Shown: piece after piece, positions 16,041-24,058 of the stretch
Numbering within the stretch: position 1 is the first letter of the stretch
Layout of the letters: every line of letters begins with the position of its first letter
The notes under the pieces: generated by a model
What the model was told of the DNA's origin: nothing
Seen by the model: the letters and a program-made list of their open reading frames with translations, nothing else
Database searches by the model: none
Source of the DNA: JACVRW01 sp963734365
GTDB lineage: Bacteria; Actinomycetota; Thermoleophilia; Solirubrobacterales; Thermoleophilaceae
DNA: 64,000 nucleotides
NCBI GenBank assembly: GCA_963734365.1
Contig: CAVTGV010000004.1
Span: 992,001 to 1,056,000, forward strand
Reading direction: 5' to 3'
Position numbers and translations under genes: made by a program

Positions 16041-18863
16041 TCAACGCTCGTCCGCGTCGAAGATGTCGCGTAGCTGTGCACGCGAGGTGAGTCCGAGCTT
16101 GCGGTAGGAGTGCTTCAAGTGCCATTCGACGGTCTTGACGGTCACCACGAGCGTCTCCGCGATGTCGCGGTTCGACATTCCCTCGGCCGCCAGCGCCGCC
16201 GTCTGGCGCTCGCGAGCGGTGAGCGAGTCGATTCCGTACATCGCCGTGCGCCGCGGCCGCGCGCCCGCCACCTTGGCCTCGCGCATCGCGCGTTCCGCCA
16301 GCGGGAGGGCGCCGCACCGCTTGGCCAGATCGAGACCGTGCCGCAACGGCTCGCGCGCCTCGCGGCGGCGGCCCGAGCGCCGCAGCGTGGCGCCGAAGTC
16401 CACCAGCGCGCGTGCCCGGTCGAGCGCGTTCTGGGACGAATCGAGCCGGTCGACGGCCGCCTCGAGCGATTCGATGCCGCGCTCGGGCCCCTGAATCGTG
16501 CCCAGGGCGCGCAGAGCGCGCCCGATCGGCCCGGGAGCGCCAAACGACTCGGCCAGCCGGACCTCGCTCTCAGCCAGTCGCTCGGCCTCGGCGATCTCGC
16601 CCAGCGCCGCGTGTGACAGCGCGGCTTCGGAGCGCCAGGGCGCCAGGGCGGGGTTGCCCGCTCCCGAACGCTCGCCGAGGTCCCCGCAGGCGAGAAAGTC
16701 CATCAGCGCCGCCCTGTGGTTGCCGTCGACCGCGTTCAGTCGTCCCCGGGTGGCGAGCAGCGCCAGGCGGGTGGGGTCGTCCCGGGTCACGGCTGTGTCG
16801 GCCTCCTTCATGTGGCGACGAGCGCCGTCCAGGTCACCGCTCTCGAGGAGGCTGTTGGCCAGTACCAGACGCGCTCCGCCGAGGCCCAGCCGCCAGCCGT
16901 GGTGCTCGACGGCGAGGGCGTGGCGGGCGTCCGCCGCAGCGTCCGTGACCCGGCCGCGCATCAGGATGGCCATCGCCCTCATGTGCGACGCGGTGGCGAA
17001 GCCGAGCACCGAGCCGCGCGAGCGCGCGTCCTCGACGGCGGCGGTGAGGGCCGCTTCGGCGGTCTGCAGGTCGCCGGCCATGGCGAGCGCACCGGCCGCG
17101 AGATAGTAGGTCAGGCCGTCGGCGGTCTCGTCGTCCAGCAGGGCGCCGCGGTGCAGCGCCCGGGTGGCGAGCTCGATCGACAGCTCGGCGCTGATCCCGC
17201 GCACCGCTGACTCCATCGCGTGCAGGGCCAGCAGGGCGCGGTCGCCCGCGGTGTCCCCTGTCGGCGGGGCATCCGTGGGATCGAGCGGCTCGGTGGGCCG
17301 GGTCAGCCACACCGAGGTCGCGTGCGCGGCACGCAGCCGCGCCATCACCTCCTGGTCGCCGTTGCCGGACTGCTCGAGACCGCGCTCGAAGACACTCATG
17401 GCCTCGAGCGGCTTGCCGAGCGCGAACAGCGCCCGGCCGGTCTCCAGCGCGGCGCGAGCGCCCTCGGGTGCCTCCTGGACGTGCTGGACGGCGTCGCGCA
17501 GCCGCACCACGGCCTGTGGCTCGCCCGCCGTGGCCTCGGCCCGGCCCAGCTCGAGCACCACGTGAGCGCGCATCGACCGGGGCGGCGGCTCCTCGAGGGC
17601 CCGGCGCAGATAGCGAACGGCTTCCGATGGCACCCCGCGTCCCAGGGCCACCGCCGCAGCTGCCGTGAGTGACTCCACGGCCCACGCGTTGCCGGCGCAC
17701 GGCGCCCGAACCAGGTGGGCGGCCACCAGCTCGGGTGAAGCGTCCTCGGCGGCAAGGAGCTCCGCTGCCCGCAGCTGAAGGCTCGCGCGCTGCCCGGCCG
17801 GCTGAGCGGAGTCGAGGGCCGCACCCACCACCGGACTGACGAAGGTAAGGCGCGGCTCGGCTCGCAGGAAGCCGACCTCCACGAGCTCATCCACCAGGCG
17901 GCCGGCCGTCTCGGTCTCGAGCTGGGCGATCGCGGCGGCGTGCCTGAGGTCAGCCTGGGGGCCGAGCACCGCGACGGCGGCGAGCAGCGCCGGCGCACGC
18001 TCGTCCACGTTCGCGGCCAGGGCGCGAGCCCACTCGGCCACCGCGGACGGAACGCGCTCATTGATCCGCTCCGGAGGCCCGCCGGCATCCTCCGCGTCCA
18101 GCAGGGCACACAGCTCGTCGATGAGGAAGGGGTTGCCGGCGGCCGACTCGTGGAGGGCGCGGCAGACCTCGTCGGAGGCGCCGCTCAGCCAGCGCTCGCG
18201 TACCAGCTGCGCGCTGCCCTCGTGCGTCAGCGGCCCGAGCTGATGGCGCTCGGTGTGGCGCTGACCGCTGAGCTCCGCCAGCAACGGCGGCATTCCTCGC
18301 CGCGACAGCGCTCCCGCGGTCAGAATCACCGCCACGGGGAGATCGTCCACGCGCTCGGCCAGGTAGAGCAGGAACTCGAGGCTCGCCGCGTCGGCCAGGT
18401 CCGCGTCGTCGACCGTGATCAGTAGCGGTCGCACGTCGCTGAGGTGGACGCAGAGCCGGTAGAGGCCGTGGATGATGTCGAAGGACGAGCTCGGCACCGG
18501 CCGCCCGGGGGCGGGGTCGAGCAGCAGGGTCGCCTGGTGCGCGGCGTCCGCGAGCAGCAGCTCGCGCTCGCTTGCATCAGCACGGGCCACCCGGCGCTCG
18601 AACAGCTGCAGCACCACGCCCAGCCCGAATTCCTGCTCGCGGCGGCGTCCCGTGCCGGACAGAACCTCGATGGAGTCCTCGGCGGCCTGCGCCCGGACAG
18701 CGGCCAGGGCGGCGCTCTTACCGAGGCCGGCTGAGCCCTGTACCAGCAGGATCGATCCACGACCGGCGCACGCCCCAGCCACGGCCGAAGCCGCACGCTC
18801 GAGCAGCGCCTCGCGCTCAATCAGCCCAGGGGTTTTTTCGTCCGCGAGGGAGAGTCTTTCCAA
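16041..18863 (-). CDS. Large LuxR-family ATPase transcriptional regulator (LAL/MalT-like)
   Basis: 940 residues. N-terminal STAND-type ATPase: 'LIEREALLERA' near residue 14, Walker A 'GSAGLGKSAAL' near residue 44, and Walker B 'LLITVDDADLAD' near residue 147. The central ~550 residues are Ala/Leu-rich helical repeats of TPR type. A LuxR helix-turn-helix closes the protein ('LTARERQTAALAAEGMSNRD' then 'TVKTVEWHLKHSYRKLG'). These regulators bind a ligand or protein through the repeats, use ATP to switch state and activate promoters. The target is unknown. The 66-base gap upstream separates it from a small paralogous protein, and another paralogue follows it. Confidence 0.9.
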   Translation of the reverse strand: MERLSLADEKTPGLIEREALLERAASAVAGACAGRGSILLVQGSAGLGKSAALAAVRAQAAEDSIEVLSGTGRRREQEFGLGVVLQLFERRVARADASERELLLADAAHQATLLLDPAPGRPVPSSSFDIIHGLYRLCVHLSDVRPLLITVDDADLADAASLEFLLYLAERVDDLPVAVILTAGALSRRGMPPLLAELSGQRHTERHQLGPLTHEGSAQLVRERWLSGASDEVCRALHESAAGNPFLIDELCALLDAEDAGGPPERINERVPSAVAEWARALAANVDERAPALLAAVAVLGPQADLRHAAAIAQLETETAGRLVDELVEVGFLRAEPRLTFVSPVVGAALDSAQPAGQRASLQLRAAELLAAEDASPELVAAHLVRAPCAGNAWAVESLTAAAAVALGRGVPSEAVRYLRRALEEPPPRSMRAHVVLELGRAEATAGEPQAVVRLRDAVQHVQEAPEGARAALETGRALFALGKPLEAMSVFERGLEQSGNGDQEVMARLRAAHATSVWLTRPTEPLDPTDAPPTGDTAGDRALLALHAMESAVRGISAELSIELATRALHRGALLDDETADGLTYYLAAGALAMAGDLQTAEAALTAAVEDARSRGSVLGFATASHMRAMAILMRGRVTDAAADARHALAVEHHGWRLGLGGARLVLANSLLESGDLDGARRHMKEADTAVTRDDPTRLALLATRGRLNAVDGNHRAALMDFLACGDLGERSGAGNPALAPWRSEAALSHAALGEIAEAERLAESEVRLAESFGAPGPIGRALRALGTIQGPERGIESLEAAVDRLDSSQNALDRARALVDFGATLRRSGRRREAREPLRHGLDLAKRCGALPLAERAMREAKVAGARPRRTAMYGIDSLTARERQTAALAAEGMSNRDIAETLVVTVKTVEWHLKHSYRKLGLTSRAQLRDIFDADER

Positions 18864-18929
18864 GCCCGCACCTGCGTTCCAGAGTAGGTGCGCCTTGGAA
18901 ACCGCGCAAGCAACCGGCCCCTCGGCTTG

Positions 18930-19301
18930 CTAGCGGTCCTCGAGAATCCCCTCGAGCTTGCCCGCCAGCCGGCCGCTGTCCAGGTCGGCCAGGAAGAACA
19001 GGCAGGCGTGGCCGGCCAGCTGCGACGGCTCCACTCCCTGGCGGCCTGCCTCCTCGTCGAGTGCCGCCCAGGTGTCCTCGTCCATCTCCACCTCGCGGCC
19101 GCCGCCGGGGCGGTCCTGCCGGGCGAAGCGGGGGTAGCGCCACGCCTGGCGGGCGCTGTCGCGTTCGGCCAGGTAGTAGAGCACCGCAGTGCGGACGATG
19201 GCCGCGGTGGAGCCGCCCTGAACCGCGACATTGCGTTCGAGCGCCTCGAGCGCGAATTCATCCACGTGCAGCATCAGCCTTCTCAAATCGCGCGTCTCCA
19301 A
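18930..19301 (-). CDS. Small protein of unknown function, paralogue of the 15605-15988 product
   Basis: 123 residues if started at the TTG at 19301, chosen because it restores the N-terminal 'TRDLRRLMLHVDEFALEAL', which matches 'SRKLALPLHGFGREAVETL' in the paralogue. An ATG at 19274 would give 114 residues. Same architecture: helix pair, linker ('QDRPGGGREVEMD'), second helix pair, end 'LADLDSGRLAGKLEGILEDR'. It reads into the LuxR-family regulator. The pair may be a regulator of, or be regulated by, that protein; this is inference. The longer open frame upstream of 19301 is a shadow of the lipid kinase region. Confidence 0.6.
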   Translation of the reverse strand: METRDLRRLMLHVDEFALEALERNVAVQGGSTAAIVRTAVLYYLAERDSARQAWRYPRFARQDRPGGGREVEMDEDTWAALDEEAGRQGVEPSQLAGHACLFFLADLDSGRLAGKLEGILEDR

Positions 19302-19634
19302 GTAACCACCAGTCCAGCAGAGTTGTCGCAGGTCGTCTACAGAATCAAACGCCGCAAGGAAGCGTGCGTAAACGCGGTTCCGCCTTTTCCCCACCTTCCT
19401 CGCGTCGGTCTGGGCGGCGGGACCCGGGCCAGACGGCCGGCCTCCGAGCGGGAAGAGCGCGGAGCCCCTCCCGCTCAGGCGGCCAAACGGGGCGCGGGCG
19501 GCGCCCCAGGACTGCGAGTCCGATCCGGGATTCTCTCCCGAGAGCCCCTCAGCCTCGCACCCGATAAACGTCCCGTCAGCCTCGGTTCTTACACCGTGGA
19601 GGCCGAGACGCCCGCGGCGGTAGGTTTCTGTCTC
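19302..19634. other. Divergent intergenic region (333 bases)
   Basis: Lies between the leftward small-protein gene and the rightward lipid kinase, so it should hold two promoters, though none is convincing by eye. It contains an 8-bp inverted repeat 'gagcggga'/'tcccgctc' near 19446-19474 that could be an operator or attenuator. No coding sequence is supported unless the kinase starts at the earlier GTG (19596). Confidence 0.45.
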
Positions 19635-20624
19635 GTGGCCGCCGAGACAACCGTCGAACGCGCGGAGGAGCTCACCGAGCGCCTCCTCCCCGGCCGCACG
19701 CCCAAGCGGCGGGTGCTGGTGATCGTCAACCCGTACGCCACCCTGCTGTCGGACCGGCTTCGCAACCTCGTGGTCTACGCGCTGCAGTCCCGCTACTCGG
19801 TCGAGGCCATCGACACGCAGGAGAAAAACCACGCCACCCAGATCTGCCGCGAGGCCGCCAGCGAGGGCTACGACGCGGTGGTGGCCTTCGGCGGCGACGG
19901 CACCGTGAACGAGGCGGCCAACGGCCTCGTGGGCTCGGATACGCCGCTCACCGCGCTTCCGGGCGGCTCCACGAACGTGTGGGCGCGGACTCTCGGCATC
20001 CCCAACGACGTGGTGGACGCCACCGAGCACCTGCTGAGCATGGCCGACGAATGGGAGCCGCGGCGGGTGGACCTCGGCCGGGTCAACGACCGCCACTTCG
20101 TCTTCGCCTCGGGCGTGGGCCTCGACGCCAGCGTGGTCAGGCGAGTGGACGCCCACCCCTACCGCAAGGCCCGCCTGGGCGCGTGGTACTACAGCTGGGC
20201 GGGCGTGGCGATCTTCAACCGCAGCTATCTCGTCAATCCGCCCCGGGTGCGGGTGAGCGCACTCGGCCAGGAGGTCGAGGGCGTGACCGTGATAGTCCAG
20301 AACTCCGATCCGTTCACCTACTTCCGGCAGCGCCCGATACGCGTGGTCGAGCCCTCGGGCCTCGCCACCGGATCGCTCTCGGCGGCCGTGCTGAAACGGG
20401 CGACCGTTCTCGAGCTGCCCACCCTCATCCCGCGCCTGCTGTCCATGCGGGCCCGCACAGTGATGCGCCACCGCCAGATCGAGCCGCTGCCCGAGCTGTC
20501 GACGATGCGGGTGCAGGCGCTCGACGACCGGCTCTTCCCGCTGCAGGTGGACGGCGACTACATCGGCGAGTTCGACGACGTGGAGTTCGGAGTCACGCCC
20601 GGCGGGCTGGTCACGGTCGCCTGA
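19635..20624 (+). CDS. Diacylglycerol kinase family lipid kinase
   Basis: 329 residues from the GTG at 19635; a GTG at 19596 would add 13 residues. Family core: 'KRRVLVIVNPYAT' near residue 22, the nucleotide-binding 'VVAFGGDGTVNEAANGL' near residue 80, 'LPGGSTNVWAR' near residue 110, and 'DLGRVNDRHFVFASGVGLD' near residue 146. The C-terminal beta-sandwich ends 'LQVDGDYIGEFDDVEF', as in DgkB/YegS-like enzymes. It probably phosphorylates a lipid (diacylglycerol or a related lipid) with ATP at the membrane. The terminator at 20635-20668 follows. Confidence 0.88.
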   Translation: MAAETTVERAEELTERLLPGRTPKRRVLVIVNPYATLLSDRLRNLVVYALQSRYSVEAIDTQEKNHATQICREAASEGYDAVVAFGGDGTVNEAANGLVGSDTPLTALPGGSTNVWARTLGIPNDVVDATEHLLSMADEWEPRRVDLGRVNDRHFVFASGVGLDASVVRRVDAHPYRKARLGAWYYSWAGVAIFNRSYLVNPPRVRVSALGQEVEGVTVIVQNSDPFTYFRQRPIRVVEPSGLATGSLSAAVLKRATVLELPTLIPRLLSMRARTVMRHRQIEPLPELSTMRVQALDDRLFPLQVDGDYIGEFDDVEFGVTPGGLVTVA

Positions 20625-20634
20625 GGAGAAAGGT

Positions 20635-20668
20635 GAGATGGGGAGGGCCGGCGGGCCCTCCCCATCTC
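20635..20668. terminator. Strong bidirectional terminator hairpin
   Basis: A perfect 15-bp stem (20635-20649 with 20654-20668) with the 4-base loop 'ggcg', 10 bases after the lipid-kinase stop and 122 bases past the end of the converging rel gene. Its symmetry suits termination in both directions; it lacks a T-tract. Confidence 0.7.
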
Positions 20669-20790
20669 GAGCGGGCACAACGACCGTCCGCGCGCGTACA
20701 GGCGACAACGGAGGGTCGCTGAAGAAACGGCGGCCCGGCGGATCGACTTGCGCTCCCCCGCCGAACACGACTTTTCTCCTCCTCGCCGGC

Positions 20791-23157
20791 TCAGCCGGTG
20801 GGTGTGATCCGGTACGCATCGAAGACCGACTCGATGTTGCGGATCCGGGTGATGCAGGTCTTCAGCGACTGCGTGTCGCCCACCTCCACCACGAAACGGT
20901 TCTTGACCATCGGGTGGACCACTGTGCAGCGCGCCTCGAGGATGTTGATGCCGGTCTCGGCGAAGGTCCGGGAGAGATCCTCCAGCAGGCGGTGGCGGTC
21001 CCAGCCGTCCACCTGCAGCTCGACCCGGAACGATGACGTGGTGTCCCCCTCCCACTCCACCTTCGTGAAGCGCTCGGGGTTGCGGCGCAGCGCCACGGCG
21101 TTGGGACAGGAGGCGTGGTGGATCGTGATGCCCTTGCCGAGCGAGATGTAGCCCACGATCGGGTCGCCGGGCACCGGGCGGCAGCACTTGGCCAGCCTGA
21201 GCATCACGTCGTCCACGCCCTGGACCTTGATGCCGTATGTGGACGAGGCCGCCGTCTTCTTCGGCGTCTCCTTGCGCTCGAGGAGCTCCGCGGCCGGTGA
21301 CGGCTCCTCGACCGCCGACTCGCCCTCCTTGAGCCGGTGCATCAGCTTGTTCACGACGGTCTTCGGGGAGATCTTGGACTGGCCGAGAGCGATGTAGAAG
21401 TCCTCGCCCTTGCGGAAGCCCATCTCGCGGATCACGTCGGCCAAGAGCGGCGAGCCGGCGATCTTCTGAGGCGGGAGGCCCGCGCGCTTCAGGTGCTCTT
21501 GCAGCATCTCGCGCCCGCTGCGCTCCGAGTCCTCGCGGCGCTCGCGCTTGAACCAGGCGCGGATCTTCGACTGCGCCCGGGTGGTCTTGGCCAGCGCCAG
21601 CCAGTCGCGCGACGGCCCGCGCTCCTTCTTCGAGGTGAGCACCTCGACGATGTCTCCCGACTGCAGCTCGTAGTGCAGCGGCACGATCTTCCCGTTCACC
21701 TTGGCGCCCACGCAGCGGTGGCCCACGTCGGTGTGGATCTCGTAAGCGAAGTCGAGCGGGGTGGCGCCGGACGCGAGCGACTTGACCTCGCCCTTGGGCG
21801 TGAACACGAAGACCTCGTCCTCGAACAGGTCGGCCTTCAGCGTCTCCGCGAACTCCTGCGGGTCCTTCGTGTCCTCCTGCCAGTCGAGCAGGTGGCGCAG
21901 CCACTCGACCTTGTTCTCCATCGGCTTGGAGGCGTCCTCCTTGTAGATCCAGTGCGCGGCCACGCCGAACTCGGCCGTCCGGTGCATCTCCATGGTGCGG
22001 ATCTGGATCTCGAGCGGCCTTCCCTCGGGCCCGATCACCGTGGTGTGCAGCGCCTGGTACATGTTGAACTTGGGCATGGCGACCCAGTCCTTGAAGCGCC
22101 CGGGCAGCGGCTTCCAGAGCGAGTGGATCACGCCGATCGCGCCGTAGCAGTCCTTGACCGAGTCCACGATCACGCGCATCGCCGTGAGGTCATAGATCTC
22201 GTTGAACTCGCGGCCCTTCTTGGTCATCTTCGAGTAGATCGAGTAGAAGTGCTTCGCGCGGCCCGAGATGTCGGCCTCGATTCCCACGGCGCCGAGCTCG
22301 GAGCCCAGGTACTCGCCGGCGCGGGACACGTAGGCCTCGCGGTCGTCGCGCTGCTGGGAGACCAGCTGCTTGATCTCGTTGTACTTGCGCGGGTGGAGCG
22401 TGGCGAAGGCGAGATCCTCGAGCTCCCACTTGATCGCGTGGATACCGAGCCGGTGGGCCAGCGGCGCGAAGATCTCGAGCGTCTCCTTGGCCTTCTCCTG
22501 CTGCTTGGGCTTCGGCATCGCGCTCAGCGTGCGCATGTTGTGCAGGCGGTCCGCGAGCTTGATGAGGATGACCCGGATGTCCTGGGCCATCGCCACCATC
22601 ATCTTGCGGTAGTTCTCGGCCTGGCGGTCGTCGCGGCTCTGGAAGGTGACTCCCGAGAGCTTGGTCACGCCGTCCACGAGCTGGCCGATCTCGTCGCCGA
22701 ACTCGTCCCGTACCTCGTCGAGTGAGGCGCTGGTGTCCTCCACGGTGTCGTGCAGGAGCGCCGCGCACAGGGTGGCGGTGTCGAGGCGCATCCCCGCGCA
22801 GATCTTGGCCACGCCCACCGGATGCACGATGAAGTCCTCGCCGGTGGCCCGGCGCTGGTCGGCGTGGCGCTCGCAGGCGAACACGAAGGAGCGTTCCACC
22901 AGGCCGCGGTCGATCTGCTCGGCAGCCTCGCCGGCGTGCTCCTCCACCACCGCGAACAGGTCGCCCAGGAGTACCCGCTGGTCCTCGGAGAGCCTGGCCC
23001 GCGGCCCGGCGGGGCTCTGCCCGCGGTGCTCGTCGACCCGCTGCCGCTCGAAATCAGCCGCCGACAGCTCGGTGCCGTTGCCGTCCTGGCCTGCGCCATT
23101 GGGCACGCCGGCCGGGGTGGGGCTCGTCTTCCCGGTGGTACGCGGGAGCTTCGGCAT
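20791..23157 (-). CDS. rel: Bifunctional (p)ppGpp synthetase/hydrolase (Rel)
   Basis: 788 residues in the standard long RSH order: HD hydrolase domain ('HPVGVAKICAGMRLD' then 'LLHDTVEDT', residues ~110-150), synthetase domain ('FNMYQALHTTVIGP' and 'EIQIRTMEMHRTAEFGVAAH', ~360-420), TGS domain ('EVFVFTPKGEVKSLASGAT' near 460), a zinc-finger/helical region with 'CCRPVPGD' near 663, and an ACT domain at the end. Both catalytic halves look intact, so it should make and degrade (p)ppGpp in the stringent response. The N-terminal ~60 residues are a variable extension. It is last in the leftward block; the 12 bases before it separate it from the SRPBCC gene. Confidence 0.95.
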   Translation of the reverse strand: MPKLPRTTGKTSPTPAGVPNGAGQDGNGTELSAADFERQRVDEHRGQSPAGPRARLSEDQRVLLGDLFAVVEEHAGEAAEQIDRGLVERSFVFACERHADQRRATGEDFIVHPVGVAKICAGMRLDTATLCAALLHDTVEDTSASLDEVRDEFGDEIGQLVDGVTKLSGVTFQSRDDRQAENYRKMMVAMAQDIRVILIKLADRLHNMRTLSAMPKPKQQEKAKETLEIFAPLAHRLGIHAIKWELEDLAFATLHPRKYNEIKQLVSQQRDDREAYVSRAGEYLGSELGAVGIEADISGRAKHFYSIYSKMTKKGREFNEIYDLTAMRVIVDSVKDCYGAIGVIHSLWKPLPGRFKDWVAMPKFNMYQALHTTVIGPEGRPLEIQIRTMEMHRTAEFGVAAHWIYKEDASKPMENKVEWLRHLLDWQEDTKDPQEFAETLKADLFEDEVFVFTPKGEVKSLASGATPLDFAYEIHTDVGHRCVGAKVNGKIVPLHYELQSGDIVEVLTSKKERGPSRDWLALAKTTRAQSKIRAWFKRERREDSERSGREMLQEHLKRAGLPPQKIAGSPLLADVIREMGFRKGEDFYIALGQSKISPKTVVNKLMHRLKEGESAVEEPSPAAELLERKETPKKTAASSTYGIKVQGVDDVMLRLAKCCRPVPGDPIVGYISLGKGITIHHASCPNAVALRRNPERFTKVEWEGDTTSSFRVELQVDGWDRHRLLEDLSRTFAETGINILEARCTVVHPMVKNRFVVEVGDTQSLKTCITRIRNIESVFDAYRITPTG

Positions 23158-23169
23158 CGTCTCCCGAGT

Positions 23170-23700
23170 TTAGACCGGCTTCGGCTGGTTACGCCCCAGC
23201 TGCTCGGCGTAATGCGCGTCGTAGCGCTCCCAGCGCTCCACGGGCCAGTTCGGCCAATCCACGCTGCCGCCCTCGAGCGCGTCCTCGAGGAAGTCCAGGT
23301 GAATGTGCCAGCCGGCGGGCACCATGTGGGTCATGTCGCCTTCGAGGCCGGACAGGGTGCTCGTGAAGGTGAGCAGGCAGCCGCCGTCGTCGGCCCGCAG
23401 CTCCCAGCGCAGCGTGCCGTGGATGTCGCCCTCGTACTCGATCAGCCGGGGCGGGTCGAGGCGCGTGATGACTCCGTTGAGCACGGCCTGGTTGCCCTGC
23501 TCGTCGCTGTTCAGCCAGCGCAGCCGGATGTCGCCACCCTCTCGCAGGTCCAGCTCGGCCGCGGCCAGCCAGCGCTCGAGCTCTTCGGGCTCGGTGAGCG
23601 CGGACCAGACCTTCTCCACCGGATGGGCGAGGCGGCGCTCGAAGCGGATCACCGTGGTGCCTCCGCTCGTCTCCACGGTGCCGTCGGCGGCTGCGTTCAT
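23170..23700 (-). CDS. SRPBCC (AHSA1-like) domain protein
   Basis: 176 residues with the AHSA1/START-like fold: 'VIRFERRLAHPVEKVWSALT' near residue 18, 'PEELERWLAAAELDLREGG' near 38, and 'GWHIHLDFLEDAL' near 148, the family C-terminal helix. These proteins bind small hydrophobic ligands and are commonly paired with an ArsR regulator, as here: the gap to the upstream ArsR stop is only 4 bases. It is probably co-expressed and controlled by that regulator. Ligand unknown. Confidence 0.85.
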   Translation of the reverse strand: MNAAADGTVETSGGTTVIRFERRLAHPVEKVWSALTEPEELERWLAAAELDLREGGDIRLRWLNSDEQGNQAVLNGVITRLDPPRLIEYEGDIHGTLRWELRADDGGCLLTFTSTLSGLEGDMTHMVPAGWHIHLDFLEDALEGGSVDWPNWPVERWERYDAHYAEQLGRNQPKPV

Positions 23701-23704
23701 CGAA

Positions 23705-24013
23705 TCACTCCTCGGTCTCGTTCAGGTGTCGTTCGAGCTGGTCGAGCCGGCCCGCCCACAGGCGGCGGTAGGGCGCGAGCCAGGCGTCGATCTCCGCGAG
23801 CGGCTCAGCGCGAACGCGGTAGAGGCGCCGCTGGGCATCCACGCGCACCTCCACCAGGCCGGCCTCGCGCAGCAGCCGCAGGTGCTTGGAGACGCCCGGC
23901 TGGCTCAGGCCCACCCGCTCCACCAGGTCCCCCACCGGGCGCTCCTCGTCGCGGATCAGGTCGAGGATCTGCCGGCGGGCGGGTTCGGCGAGGACGGCGA
24001 AGGTTGCGGGCAT
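23705..24013 (-). CDS. ArsR-family transcriptional regulator
   Basis: 102 residues: winged helix-turn-helix with 'LAEPARRQILDLIRDEERPV' near residue 8, recognition helix 'GLSQPGVSKHLRLLREAGLV' near 35, and wing 'RRLYRVRAEPL' near 62. No Cys pair suited to metal binding is seen, so it belongs to the ArsR group paired with SRPBCC proteins rather than metal sensors. It probably represses its own operon through the AT-rich site upstream (24026-24045). Confidence 0.9.
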   Translation of the reverse strand: MPATFAVLAEPARRQILDLIRDEERPVGDLVERVGLSQPGVSKHLRLLREAGLVEVRVDAQRRLYRVRAEPLAEIDAWLAPYRRLWAGRLDQLERHLNETEE

Positions 24014-24025
24014 CGGCCAGCAACA

Positions 24026-24045
24026 TACATGTACGGTTATATAAC
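24026..24045. promoter_or_regulatory. Candidate ArsR operator/promoter
   Basis: Two palindromes, 'tacatgta' (24026-24033) and 'gttatataac' (24036-24045), sit 13-32 bases upstream of the ArsR start in a short AT-rich island that stands out against the GC-rich background. Position and symmetry fit an autoregulatory operator overlapping the core promoter. Binding itself is inferred. Confidence 0.45.
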
Positions 24046-24058
24046 TGTCAAGTAATGC

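Noticed and set aside
18930..20819. A 629-codon - strand frame across the lipid kinase
   Set aside because: Only the end (18930-19301) resembles a real protein; the rest overlaps the kinase and its composition is that of a shadow.
20558..21904. Long antisense open frame opposite rel and the lipid kinase
   Set aside because: It is the shadow of real genes on the strand and frame that carry Rel and kinase motifs; composition is Arg/Pro/Gly-rich with no family match.
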